From assembly GCA_026936325.1 (NCBI GenBank), contig JAPTHN010000001.1, forward strand, positions 8,203,265 to 8,267,264: 64,000 nt of DNA, written 5' to 3'. Both the position numbers and the translations under genes were made by a program. This DNA is from Platynereis dumerilii. Its lineage: Eukaryota > Annelida > Polychaeta > Phyllodocida > Nereididae. The notes under the pieces are model-generated. The model was not told where the DNA came from, ran no database searches, and saw nothing but the letters and a program-made list of their open reading frames with translations. Positions 12,341-25,500 of this stretch are shown piece by piece. Each line of letters opens with the position of its first letter. Position 1 is the first letter of the stretch.

Positions 12341-14510
12341 TTATGTCAAGTGAAGCAAAGAGAGCCTTGGAGATAGTTGAACTTCAACCAACATTTTCAA
12401 AGCTCTCTTCATAATCTTTACACAAGCCAATTTTATCTGGAGGTTAAGCCAAAATGAAATAGTAAGTTTGACAGGCAAATCCTTCAGTAAGTACTCACCT
12501 ATTAAGCTGTGTGATTTAATGGAGGACTGTTCATTCTTCAGTTTTAAACATGATAGATCAAGACAATTACAATCCGCTTTGGATTTTGCAGTGATAATTG
12601 GTGACGTCAAAGTCGCAACATTACTGGCGTTGAAACATCACGTTGCTGTTGAGAGTAACAGTTATTGTTGCCTAAAGTGCATGAAGATTGATGAAACGAT
12701 ACCAAATCATTCGAAAAATGTGAACAGTTTTCGTTAACAAAATTAAAGTTGCATCAGTTTACAAAGTGAGAGACATTCATTATACAGTACAACCCAATAA
12801 ATTTTCCGAGCTGATGCTCTCATTTGCACTCACTTAGACACCCCAGCACGTCCACTACTTTGCTCTCACTTGCATGCTGTTTCCCTCCTGAGCAAACAAA
12901 CAAGCATGCAACCGGCTGGTGTCTCCATCGATTGCTATATATGATGCAATTGCCTGATTCAACAGCAGTGGGTGGTTCTATAACGTCTGTTTAGTTAATT
13001 GGAATTCATTAGCAAAATGCTATTTTTTATGCAAAAAAAGTACAGTACTTTAAATGCATCATCTTTTGACCCTCAAGTGAATTTTACATAGAATCAGTAG
13101 ATCTGATAGTTGTAATTATAACCAGGATCTGTTCTGATAGAAGTTATGATAGACTACTGAATAAATCAAAGTTAAAGCCGAAAACGAAAATACGACATTG
13201 TTTTAAGAATTATAGACTCTGCATTGAGAAAGAGAAAGACAAAACTTTGCACAGTTAAAACAGACAGAAAGCAAAGCCAAAATGCCCTTTGCAAAAGCAA
13301 TGCCTTGAAGGGATTTTGGTGAGCATTGGACTGTGAAAGTGTGAATGCATTCAATTGTCTTACAACAAAAGAACTGGGTTATGTTACCTGAATTACAAAA
13401 AAATACTAATAAGCTGAATTAGATATAGCCTATGATATGAATGATCAATATCAATTAACAGCAAGGAACCATATTAATTCAAATAACTTACGTTCAATTT
13501 TATTTGCAACATTCCTGGTTGAGTAAGATATGCATTAAACAAGAGGGCAGTCTCAACATTAATTTCATAAAAATGATTTCTCAGTTTAGATATTAAAACT
13601 TTTAGAGTATTGAGTTTTTTTTTTCAATTCTTTTAAAAGACCCGGTTTTAAAAAAGCTGTAATATTTTCTGATCTATCTATCAATATAATTCTAGGATAT
13701 TTTAATTTGTTTAACCAGTAGAACAAGATTCTAAACAGCAGCACTCACTGCTGTTGTGTGTTGTGTTTAATTAGCACCAGAGGACAGGAGTGTAGGGGGT
13801 TTCCCCAGAAGGGCATGGAAGTGAGCGCAAGTGAGGGCTTCAGCAGAGATGTGAGTGGTTGGGAGTGAGGGCATCTTCCTGAGGGCATGGGATTTAGGAA
13901 ATTTTTTTGGGTTGTACTGTAACTCTCAAGAGATTTTCAATAGAAATTATACATTTTGCTGAAATCCAAATTTTTCTATGAACATATTGAAAGATCTTTG
14001 TTAGGTTGGTGCTTACACACTTTCGATATGCCTTGTTAAACATGTGACACTGAAAGAATGCACCTGCATACATTTACATTGTAAATGGTTATCATTTCAT
14101 TGACCAGTTAGTTATTTACCATTTGGCTTACAACCAGGAAATATGATATGCCTTGAGAAATCCAGTCAGGAGTTACTCAATTTGACACATTTTCAGTTTT
14201 TTAGACCATGCATCTGATGTTCCCAGAAACTATTAGCCTGTACACTATGGGTAATTATGATACTTATGTTGATACAAAAACATCTTTGAGTGACTTCTTG
14301 CTGCATTAATCGGGTCTCTTAGGTTACCACTCCATATATAGGTAGTATTTATATTTATTTCATGGTTGTAAGCCAAATAGTAAAAACTGGTAAATGAAGC
14401 GATAACCATCCAAAAAATGTAAATGCATGCAGGTGCATTCTTTTAGCGTCGCGTGTCTGTATGTAGTTACCATAACCATCTAAAATTTTACTGGGTAAAG
14501 GTGCATTTTT
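12341..14510 (+). repeat. LR copy (M2, M8) interrupted by a transposon
   Basis: At 12430-12480 the sequence has GGTTAAGCC and GACAGGCAAATCC as in LR module M2. It continues to CATTATA at 12784, is cut by the element at 12785-13919, and resumes as TAACTCTCAAGAGATTTTCAATA, written here only to show the join; the uninterrupted paralogues lie near 27905 and 36685. M8-like sequence (AGAAACTATTAGCCTGTACA) follows at 14215-14340. A local inverted repeat with arms of about 100 bp spans 14045-14460. ORFs at 12341-12610 and 12468-12737 are opposite-strand shadows of M2. Confidence 0.7.
12785..13919. mobile_element. TA-flanked DNA transposon, CAGTACAACCC ends
   Basis: Ends read CAGTACAACCCAAWAAA inward, with TA on each side (12783-12784 and 13920-13921). 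The insertion is supported by two uninterrupted LR paralogues where the flanks are contiguous. CAGT ends with TA duplication fit Tc1/mariner. Near the ends, short GTGAG- or CTCAC-containing motifs recur (for example several between 13815 and 13890). There is no transposase ORF; a 60-codon frame at 13172-13354 is not recognisable. Confidence 0.78.
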
Positions 14511-16913
14511 CCAAACTAATCAGGGGCACCTGACGACAGTGAGTTGTTATAAAGCCCATATAAGTGTAAGGTCTTGGTTGCACATCTTTTGTGACACTTA
14601 GATTCATTCCTTTATGCAACTTGGAGAATATATCTGTCATGCTGCCAGTAGTCCAGGAGCATTAGATTTAACCCGGAACAAATTAGTAACAAGCTGAAAT
14701 TTTCAGGAAACATTCAGAAAATTGTCTAGAATAACATACTAAAAGTCCTCGAAAATCCCCTTATTGGCACCTTGGGAATTCAAGATGGCGTCCAAGATGG
14801 CTGACTTGAGCGTTTTTGTTGCTTCTTTGGCTCAAAATACTCTACTAATGTTATCAAAGTGTTGGAAATTAATATTCAAAGCTAGAGAATTGACTAGAAG
14901 CATGTATTATGTAATTATGAATTCAAGATGGTATCCAAGATGGCGGAATTTATGTAGTCAGGCAGCCAAACTTGATTTTTTACCTGAACCCTGCACCGAC
15001 AGATAAGGTTTTTTTCCCAATGGATTTGTAGTCCTTTGACCCTCCATAACACATAAATGGCGGGTAATGAGAGTGTATCCTTGAGAATTTTGAGAAAATG
15101 GCTGAATTCAAAATGGCCGCCAAAACGAGCATCGGTCAGCCTAACTTTCTTAATTTTGGGTCTAGAAAGATGTACAATACATCTATTTCAGGTAAAATAA
15201 TCATGGGGAACTCATTTTTCAGGTTTTTAGATACACTTGTAGTTAAAATCAATATATTGGATATTATGTGGAAAAATTTAATTTTATCCCTCAAATTTAC
15301 AATCATTTTCAGTGTAAGTCATAGTTTTACAAATCATTAGGTTTATTAATGCAAATGCATGTCAAATTGTTTTTGACACTTGAACATTTCTTTAACATAT
15401 ATGGGCAGGTGTTATTCTGGATACCGCCTATGCATTTAAGGTTATAATGACAAACATGTGATTTAAGATTGAATTGGAGTACAGACATTGTCACAATAAT
15501 TGCTGACACAATTTGCTTTCTTTGACTTGCAAATGACTGTTTCAGTTCAAACAGACTTCAATCTGTCAAGGCAAAAGGTCCAATTGAATCATGAACATAA
15601 AAACATGGCAATGCTCTGCATTAAGAAGTATAAAATTAATTAAATTGAAATAATGGTTCTTCATACCAGATCAGGTACCACAAATTCGCATTCCTAATTA
15701 TGTCATCAAGAAAAGAACTGCTGAGGTGAAGAAATCAGATTTTTCTCCTGCACCTAAAGACAGGACTATCCTTTTTGTTGGACCTCCTTGTGACTCAATA
15801 AGTCAATGTAAGTGTTTTTGCTTTTGCCAAATCTGCCAATTCGTTGCATTTTCGTTCATTGCAAACCAGAATATTTGATCCACAAAACTGAGAAACAAAG
15901 TAGAAGTTGGATATGGCCTTGCAACAAATCAAGGAAAATGCAATGAAAGTAATGACAATTGGGCTGGAGGAGGCTGGAGGAGTGCAAGATACTGGACATA
16001 ATAACAGTCCATCTCCAAGCAACCAATTTGTGGTACCACAACCTATGTTATTCTGGATTCTTCTGTAATAGGGCAGATTGAGAGAGTTAATGAGAGAATA
16101 TCTGCTCCTTTAAATTGTTCACAGAAAGCTCTAATGTTACCCTAAATATAAACAATGAATATTAAGAGGAGACTACAACAACAAATTTTGCTGTCAGACA
16201 GATAAGAAGGGAGCTCTCATGGCTTGAAAAAATCATTAGTATGATGAAGTCCCAAATGATATTGAATATCTTCTGAAGAACCGATGCTCCTGTCCAAACA
16301 ATCTCTCCATACCTGCCAATGGGAAGAGGCATCACTATTTTTGTGACAAGGTTTTTGGTGTGAAGAAATGCCGTTAAAACAGCAGTAACCAACGGCTGCA
16401 ACAGCTGATGAAATTGTTTGTAAATCCAAGAGTGTCATAGTCCACAACCAAACTTCATGGCATTGATATTTCATATTTTTATATTCTTAGGGAGTCTCTG
16501 CCATGGAACTGCTTCTGCTGGTCAGATGGACCACTGCAGTGACTCAGTAACAGCCGTAACAAGATGGAAAACCGTTCCACAGCAGGTGGGATCTGCGTCA
16601 AAATTGTATACTATGAATTAAATAATGTCAAGTGTTTGTTAAAATTGAAATTTTGCTCTGAATGCCATCATCCACACTTAGAACTGAGGAAGGAGACTGG
16701 AAGGTCTCTGAAAGCTCTTCGAGTCAAATTACGTTGTGAGTAAATTTATAGTTCCACTACAAGGATAGTCCTGTTTTAGGTGTGGGAGAAAAATCTCATC
16801 TCAGCAGTTCTTTTCTTGATGAAATAATTGAAAATGCAAATTTGGGGTATCTTATCTGGTATGAAGAACCATTATTTCAATTTAATTTATGTCAAGTAGT
16901 TCCTTATGCAGAG

Positions 16914-18906
16914 TAGGGTGGTTTAAAAAAAAACAATTTTACCGAAGAGGGCAAGACACCCCCTCATTTTGTTCCATTTGCCAAATGATGCACCAATGCA
17001 CAATTTTGGACTCCTAAGTTAAATAGAAGTGGGTGCTCACAGAGCCTGAAGTTTTAGCCAAAACAGCAAAAAATTGTTAATACACGAATCTGCGGTTTAG
17101 CATAACTTTGTCAGTTTTAAAGCTACAAAGTTCTAACTACCATTTTTGAAATGACCACAAAAAGACCTTTCATTTGAATGGTAACATGATGGGTCTGCAA
17201 GGATATTGAGTGATCAATGTTTTCTTAAATTTTGTTTTACCAGAAATGAAAGTTTTCGAATTTCATAAATTGCTATAATCATCATTTTAGTGCTTAAATT
17301 GGTTTTAATAAGACATCTTGCATATATACTAGATATAATTTATACCTAACGTCTTCATTGTATGATACTTCAGTTGCTGGGGATTGTGGGAAGATTTTTT
17401 AACAGAATGAAGTCAGAATAGTTAATAAGGGGGATTCATTCTTCCATATTTTCGCAACAGGTTCACTGATTCAGTAGCAAAAACCTCATACACTCATTTG
17501 GATTTAATATTAATGCTCAGGATCATTATTTCTAAAATAAATGCCATCGAGATACATGATCTGGTTAAAAATAGTATGATTTAATGTTTTTGTACTAATA
17601 CTGCTAGGCATCGTGAGTATTGAAAACAAAATTGTGCAAGGAGCTTAACATTTGAACTTACATAATTTGATGATGTTACAATGTTAATTAATACAAAATT
17701 TGTGTAAGTGATTGATCTAAGTATGTGGGCTTGTCTGAGAATTAATAAAAAATAAAGAACTGTATGGTCACATCCTTCATACATAATTATCTAGAATAGC
17801 AGGGTAGAGAATTTTATATCTTTCAACTTCAATAACAGTTAATGATTGTCACTTATAAGTGTGCTGTGGTTCATAATTTCCAGTGATTTCAAGACAGGCC
17901 TTATCATGAATAATTGAATATTGATAGGTCTGGTCATTGACATTGTTTTGTATTTTGAGCACATTCACATGTTATACTCCAACATTCCCACAGGTTCCAG
18001 GGAAACACCCAGAAGTGACAACAATCTACCAAGCGACATTCATCAAATCTATTGCATTTTTTACTCTGCATCTAATTTTTAATTCAACTGCAAAATTATT
18101 TTCTTCTTGTTGTATTGTCTCTATAATGACGCATTTTATGACATCACCAAAGTGCACATTATAAAATGTTGTACTCATTGGGATTAAACATTATTTCATT
18201 TTTACATACTCAAGTACTAAGACATCACACCAAGGAAAACGGTAGGCTCCCTGCTCAGTATCATTAACATGAGAATGAATCTTGAAATAGATATATCTTT
18301 AAAAACAATGAGGTAAAGTATTAATTTTCCAGTCAAACAAAGGTATTTGCCTCTAAACCTGCATAAAGGACCCATTCTTGACATAAAGGCGTTTGAATAT
18401 ATTTCATTAATTATTTCCACAGTATTCTGACATTTTTTACATTATTCAAATCGCTATCAAGCCACAGTAGGCTTATCATGCTGATATAGACCAAGGATCA
18501 AAGATATTTAGAGCATGCTGGATGTTGTTTAAGACAATCTTATAGCACTCAATTGATGTTAATAACAATTCATGAAATTCAAAAACTTTTTTTCATGTAA
18601 AATTAAATTTAAGAAAACGTTGACCACTCAATATTCTTGTAGACCCATCATGTTACCATTCATATGAAAGGTCTTTTTGTGGCCATTTCAAAAATGGTAG
18701 TTAGAACTTTGTAGCTTTAAAATTGACAAAGTTATGCAAAACCGCGGATTCACGGATTAACAATTTTTTGCTCTTTTGGCTCCGTGAGCACCTACTTCTA
18801 TTTAGGAGTCCAAAATTTTGCATTGGTGTATCATTTGGCAAATGGAACAAAATGAGGGGGTGTCTTGCCCTCTTTGGTGAAATAGTTGGTTTTGCGAACC
18901 ACCCTA
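16914..18906. mobile_element. hAT-like element nested in the giant palindrome
   Basis: Ends read TAGGGTGGTT inward, with a perfect 8-bp duplication ATGCAGAG (16906-16913 and 18907-18914). Removing it restores the pairing of the host palindrome (compare ATGCAGAGCAT across the join with ATGCTCTGCAT near 15610). Imperfect inverted arms extend about 320 bp: 16914-17235 against 18590-18906, including GACCCATCATGTTACCAT. There is no ORF above about 80 codons, so it is non-autonomous. It shares the TAGGGTGG start with the elements at 5994 and 43126. Confidence 0.9.
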
Positions 18907-19859
18907 ATGCAGAGCATACCCATGTGTTTTATGTTTTTGATTACATTGGGCCTTTTTCCTTGACAGATTGAAGTCTGTATGAACTGAAACAGCCATTTGC
19001 AAGTCAAAGAATGCAAACTGTGTCAGCGATTATTGTGACAATGTCTATATGCCAATTCAATCTTAAATCACATGTTAGTCAATGTCATAACCTTAAATGC
19101 ATCAGCATTATCCAGAATAACACCATTTGATAATCCACTGAAAATATATCTTACAGAAATATACAAGTGTCAAAAACAATTTGACATGCACTATTAAAAA
19201 CCTAATAATTTATAAAACTACAACTTACACGGAAATGATTGTAAATTTGAGAGATAAAAATTATATTTTTCCGAATAATATCCAATAGGTTGGTCTTAAC
19301 CACCTAAAAACCTGACAAATGAGTTCTCCATGTCTATTTTACCTGAAATAGAGGTATTTCACATCTTTCTAGACCCAAAATTAAGAAAGTTAGGCTGACC
19401 GATGCAGGTTTTGGCGACCATTTTGAATTCGGCCATTTTCCCAAAATGCTCAAGGATACGCTCTCGTTTCCCGCCATTTATGTTTTACGGAGGATCTAAG
19501 GACCCCAAATCCATTGAGAAAAAAACTTTATCCGTCGGTGCAGGGTATAACCCTCTGGCTACCTGACTATAATAGAAACACAAAGTCGGCCATCTTGGAT
19601 ACCATCTCGAATTTCTGATTACATAATAACTTCTTCTAGTTCATTCTATAGTCTTGAGAATAAAATCCATGACACTTTGATTGCATTTGTAGAGTATTTT
19701 GAGCCAAAAATGGTATAATCGCTCAAGTCAAGGTGCCAATAGGAGGATTTTCGAGGACTTTTAGTATGTTATTCTAGACAATTTTCTGAACGTTTCCTGA
19801 AAATTTCAGCTTGTTACTAATTTGTTCCGGGTACATGCCAATATGGAGCTAATGCTACT

Positions 19860-20105
19860 GGACTACAGCTGGGTCGCCAGCCAGCCCAAGCATCATTCAG
19901 CACCTCTCAGCCAGCTGATATGAATAATTTTTTCCCCCAGCCAGCCAGCCACCTCAACAGCTTTCTTATTATGTGACGGCAAATTTCATGGATTGAACAC
20001 CAAAAATTGACTCCCAGCTGACAACTTAGCCAGCTGGGAAAATCCTAGCTGACAGGCTACAAGCCACCCGGCACCTGCTTCATAACAGATAATTGGTATA
20101 ACAGA
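19860..20105. repeat. CAGC-rich low-complexity segment
   Basis: Degenerate AGCCAGC and CAGCTG runs fill the outer right arm of the giant palindrome, where the left arm (14530-14640) has unrelated sequence. This is an insertion into, or replacement of, one arm. It is GC-richer than its surroundings and shows no coding signal. Confidence 0.55.
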
Positions 20106-20127
20106 TCATGGGGTGCCCCTGACTAAT

Positions 20128-21990
20128 GAAGCATAAATAAATTGCAGATATGTTGAGGTGCAGAGATCTCAACTTATGACTAACCCTTTGCAGATCGAAT
20201 TATTTCATGAACAGCATATTTTTCAGGTCAGTTTATGCATATTATGTAATGGTAGTGGGAGGAGTAAACATAATTATTGCAATAAATTACAATGCTGTTC
20301 TTTTGAGGGACACATTTTTAGGATTAAAATCCACGTATCACAGAATACAAAAATAATTGTTTTCCATGAGTTTAAATCTCGATTTGAGGGACAAAACTGT
20401 CCAAAAAAATATTAATAATAATAGGAGTGTATCCATATAAGAATTGCTACTCGTACAGGACTATATACAGGTAGGATGAGTTACTGTAGACAAGACTAAA
20501 ATTGCCTATGATTTGGCATCATATAGGCCTACCAGACATACATTGGCATATACTGAATAGACAAATGGTAATTACATGCAAACAAATGCCATTACGTCCG
20601 TTCGATTTTTGATAAACTGCTAAAACTTGACTATTTTTGCTCTAACTAGCGAATTTAGCCTTGCATTCTGTCATCATATTGGGAACATAGTTAATTGAGG
20701 TTCCACACAATTTAATTTAAAAAAAGTGCGTTAATGAATGAATGACAACATAGGCCTAGCTATTTCAATGAATCTACAACGTGACTCTATCTGACATATT
20801 TCGAATTCTCTGTGATTGGTGGACATTTTTTTCCAATTTGTCAAACTGAAACTGATCCTCGCCTTTCATCCTTTGAAGTAAATGTTCTATTCTTAAAAAA
20901 GATGCCAAAGTAATTATAGGTTATCATGCCAGCTCGTGACTGCAACTGATACTGCATTATAGTCAGCAAGGTGGAAATATTTGTAAATGATTCTTAAAAA
21001 TGAAATTCAGATGCTGTGGTCTATCAAGTATCCTCTGATTACGACAAAGCTGTGGAAATGAATAAGTCAATACTGAACCTAATTGAATTCATCTGTCATC
21101 ATCATTCATTGTCATGCAAATAAATGGCACATGTAAATGTAAATGAATATTCTTAATGAAAATGATTGGGCTGTTTGTTTTATTCGAAGAAACAGGGACT
21201 AATGCAAATTCAGTTTCTAAAAATAAAGTGGTTTCTCATTCATTATGAAACTCTTAATTCATGTTAAATTTGGTAGATTTTAAAGGTGGATTATTATTTT
21301 CTTGTTATCTTAGTGGTTATTAAAATGATTCTTTAAACATATAAAAAAGCAAACAAATAAGGAGGAGACATGACAAATCATATAAAATTTCACATAATAT
21401 TGATCAATATCAAAATTGATTGATTAATTTTAAAATTTGTTACATGGAAATTTTGTCCTTGAAGCATATGGGCTTCTTAACTAAAATGCTAGAAAGTGTG
21501 ATTTAAACAGTCTCTTAGATATAAGCAAGCTTGACATCGAATGATGTGTAATATAGGCCTACCTATAAATTGAATTATTCAATAAACGGTTGCCATCAGC
21601 ACACACAGAAAGTATACATCAAACAGAGTGTGTGTTTGACGAACCGAACTCTCTTGCTTGTTGGTGGTCCCAAAGGTTTTGCTATATCACACCATACTTG
21701 GACAAACTATTCACAATTTTTTCTTTCCTTAGTTTCTGTTCGAAGGTCGTGCTAAAGATGTTTTTTTCCTCCTAACACTCAGCAGGAGGGCACTCATGGC
21801 AGTGGTGATCAACTATGCTAAGTGTAATAACTTTTTTTTTTTTTTACTTTTTCGTAACCAGCCTTGATGGACCTTGCCCTATGGACTGTGTCTGTAATGC
21901 TTGAAATAAATTTTGTCTCCTATACATTTTATTAAGTATATATGGTAAATTTATGTTGCTATGCAGGAAATTTAAATTGTCTTCATAAGA
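20128..21990 (+). repeat. LR copy, distal modules (M9/M10-like)
   Basis: Sequence around 20550-20800 matches later LR copies: CATTACGTCC, then TTAATGAATGAATGAC, then AGCTATTTCAATGAATC, in the order seen at 26030-26190 and 32360-32510. It continues an LR copy that began at 12.3 kb and was split by the giant palindrome. Several short open frames (for example 20158-20415 and two overlapping ones near 21570-21775) have no recognisable domain. Confidence 0.5.
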
Positions 21991-24900
21991 CATCTTTGTC
22001 CCATTTTAGAAACTATTCCAGGAACTACCACAATGAGTTTGGACAAATATTGATTGAACCAATGCTGTTCTGTAGTTCAAACACGTTGGAAAAATAAATC
22101 CTGAAGTTGGCCATCACCACATCTATTGATGGACTGAGGACTGGCAGTTTGAAATTTCATGACATATGCCTCACAGCCTTTGTGCTCGGTGCATGCAGAC
22201 TTTGAAACAACATCTCTAGTCACCTTTTTATCTACCAACTAAATATGGGCATACCACAAGAGCATAAACATTACGTGTAAAACTTTAAATTGCCTTTGGT
22301 GTCTGAAAGTGAATTAATAAAGTGTGTGCCCACTGTTTACAGATGTCTTCTTTGGAGTTTACTTCTGGCTATTTGTGCCAAGGAATTTTATGAAAAAAAT
22401 TTCTCGCACTCATTTAGACGATTCTCCACCGAAATTTTACATCAGCCAATATATTTGGAGGGTGAGCTAAGGTGTCAAATAGTAAGAGTGACAGAAAAAT
22501 CTGGAGACGTCAGAGCCACAACACTACTGATGCTGCAACATCATGCTGCTTCTGTGTGTTTTCCGAAGTACATAAAGAATGTTAAAACGATACCAAATCA
22601 TCCAAACAATTTCAGCAATTTCTTAATGTGATCAAACCTGCATCATTTTACAAAATGAAATATTCATATTAATTCCCAAGGGATTTCAACAAGAGTTATT
22701 AATTTTATTTAAATCCAGGCAATGATTGCTGAATGAGACAATGAGCATGCAATATTACAGCATGGCTTGATAAACGGCTGTGAGTGGGTGACAGGGCTTT
22801 ATGACAGTTAGAGAGAACACGGTATTGAGGTGAGATGTATTTGGTTAAAGATAACAGACCTGTGAAATATTGCACAGTCCAGGAATCATACTAAAATTAA
22901 GTTAGAGGTCGACAGGGTTCCCTGCTCATTAGACGTCAACAGCCCTGCTCATTGCGCTATATCACAGCACCCGTTTATGTGGTAGGAAATCCATTCAAGA
23001 TGTACTGTAGCAAGAGTTGCTATTCCACATTTTCTATGTCCTCCTTACATTTTCTCTCTAGACCAAGGAATTCCTTTTCACTTTGAATAATGAACCAGTC
23101 AGTGAAAGGCAGTTCACACACAATAATACAGCACAGTCTACAGGCCTGGGTAACCTCAGGAAACACTGATACCACCTACACTAGCTAAATATACAAATAA
23201 CTGTCTGTGATATCAATCCATAAAATAATTAATTTAAAACGTGAAACATATTATTCTGTTTGACATTATTACGTATTGACGCTAATCCAGCGTACAGTGC
23301 TAAGAAATCCGCCTTATATAAATGATTTAATTCTAGACTGCCAGGAAACTATTTTTGTCTAAAATTTAGCATAGTGTTATTTTAAAAAAATCTAACAATC
23401 GCTTGCCATCTGGTTGTTGCTATCTTACCAAAAAGTGATCTGAGGGATTTTGAGGGATCTGTGCAAATTGTTGAAGGTGAACATCTTTATTTGGACAAAT
23501 CATCCAAAATTGATCTAACGAACATTTTATTTTGCGAAAATAACAATTCAAGTTGATGAAAAAGTTGAGTTTTTGTTAAGAAAAGTGTCAGAAGTGTTTG
23601 CTTTATTAGCAGTTTGTACAACAGCAACGACCCTGTAAGGTGCTAGCCCGTCTGCAGGCAGCAAGTACATCAAACTTTTATTATCACCGGGACTTAGGGA
23701 TTATACAGGCATCTGGGTTGACAGCAACTAGTTGTCCCAAAGGACTAAGGACGTGGCTACATGAATCGTTAACATAATTACAAGGTAATAACTGCCATCT
23801 CTTCAAAAGTGGTTAACATAACTTGGCAAAATGATGGTGTCTCATCATGCCATGAAGTCTTCTGGTAGTGAAAGATCTTGAAAAGGTTTTTATCGTTATG
23901 GACACTGTTGCAACCTGTTTAGTTTCTGATTGTTTGTGATAACTTAAATTAGCAATTTTTGGACAACTTGTAAGAGGCTTAGAAGTGTTATCTTCAAGAA
24001 ACATTATAACTTCATGGCTTTATTTCCAGAAATTTCAAGGCTTCTGATGTTTCAACTATTTTAATTATGTTTATATCACCCAGATACAATAAAAATCAGA
24101 TTTTTCTATCATTCATAAGGAGTCAAAGTATAGTAAGGTTACCTCAAATTTTGCAGAATATCTTTGTTCCTCAAATTTTGCAGATGAATTTCGTTATAAT
24201 ATGTGGATGGCACAGCACACAATTTGAGAGAGCTTATTCTACAGCAGATTACCTTATATCTCTACGAGAGTTTTTAAAAACAACACTGAAATTGATTCTT
24301 TGAAGCCTATCTTGAAGTGTCCTGAATCACATCTTTATTTATTTTGAAGCAATTGCTGCGAGGTGTCATGTAATTTTCAGTTGCTCTTACTTGGCATAAT
24401 GCCCGTTCAGGTGCACATTATGATATTGTGAATGATATGCTCATTCGTTAACTGAAATTGAAAATATACAGTTGAGATTTAAATGTTTCTCAGCATATTA
24501 AATCAAGATAAATATAGGCACCCATACATGAACCGATTATTGGTGGTACATAATTAAGTGCTACTCATCTATGCATCCATATATTATTAAGTGAAAAACA
24601 AGCATTGATATCTTCTAACGGGGTAAATATACTATAAGGCTAAAAATGCTGAATCCTGATGATTAATTTGCTCGAACATACTGAAAGCTGATCATCTTGT
24701 CACTAGCTGCAGATTTAAAGCAAGATTGTCACTGCATCTTGATTTGGATCTGAAATCTTGGTCTTTGTCTCATGGTCATAAATGTTCTGTCAGACACTTA
24801 AGTCTGATCCTGGATGGAAAACATTGTCTGTGATGCATTTAAAGCACGGTTTTTGAAGCTTACATCTTTTACACATTTTTAGGGTGACACCATGAACGAT

Positions 24901-25284
24901 GGGAAGATGGCTGTCTAGTATACATGTCTAAGCCTTGTCCTAGTTGCTATAGATGACTCGATTAATGAGATGAGAGATAGAGCGGAATTCCTTAAACACA
25001 TTTAGCTCCATACGGATGACATTTACATGTAACATACCCTGAGAGACTAATGATATCTATAGTTGCCGATTCATCATCTCGCCTAGGGATGGGGAATTTT
25101 TTCTCTAGAATATCCTCTGAAAAAAAAAGAATTTACCACTAAAAGTTTGAATTCATTGAATTGTAGACACACACTTTGCGGCTTCTACACAATCCGGTGT
25201 ACAAAACAAAATTGTCAATCATTATGATGTTATTACTCGACTAGTATTTTAATGAAACTCCTGATCTCTTTTACACTTGACAGA

Positions 25285-25500
25285 CTGTAAAGATGCAAGG
25301 CTGAGGCCATCAAAATATGACCCCGAGGCTGGCCTCGAGAATGAGGCCAGAGCCGAGGCATCCATCACTGGCCCTAAGATACCCAATACCAAGTCAAGGC
25401 CAATGATTTGGTATCCGAGACCGAGCCAAGGCAGAGGCAATAAAAATATGGCTCTGAGGCCTGCCTTGAGGATGAGGCCAGCCTCGAGACCTCCAATCTG
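25285..25500. repeat. GAGGCC-rich block 1
   Basis: About two degenerate units of roughly 100 bp containing GAGGCC, CCGAGACCGAGCCAAGGC, AAAATATG and TGGTATCCGAG. Much more GC-rich than the flanks. Similar blocks occur at 32073, 38396, 47812 and 48125. Open frames on both strands (25249-25549) arise from the repeat and are not genes. Confidence 0.7.

Larger units (their letters stand above)
14521..20121. mobile_element. Giant palindromic DNA element, CAGGGGCACC ends
   Basis: The ends are CAGGGGCACC and GGTGCCCCTG, flanked by the 6-bp direct repeat ACTAAT (14515-14520 and 20122-20127). The left arm from about 14640 to 15785 is the reverse complement of a right arm running 19860 back to 18915 and then 16913 back to about 16745. 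A hAT element (16914-18906) sits inside the right arm. Without it the element is about 3.6 kb. The middle (15790-16740) is not palindromic and has only short open frames, including one on the plus strand near 15910-16035 beginning MALQQIKENAMKV; no transposase motif is recognisable. The superfamily is unclear. Confidence 0.82.

Noticed and set aside
22290-22631. 113-codon open frame as a gene
   Set aside because: It overlaps LR module M2 and is broken in the copies at 12430, 27560 and 36340.
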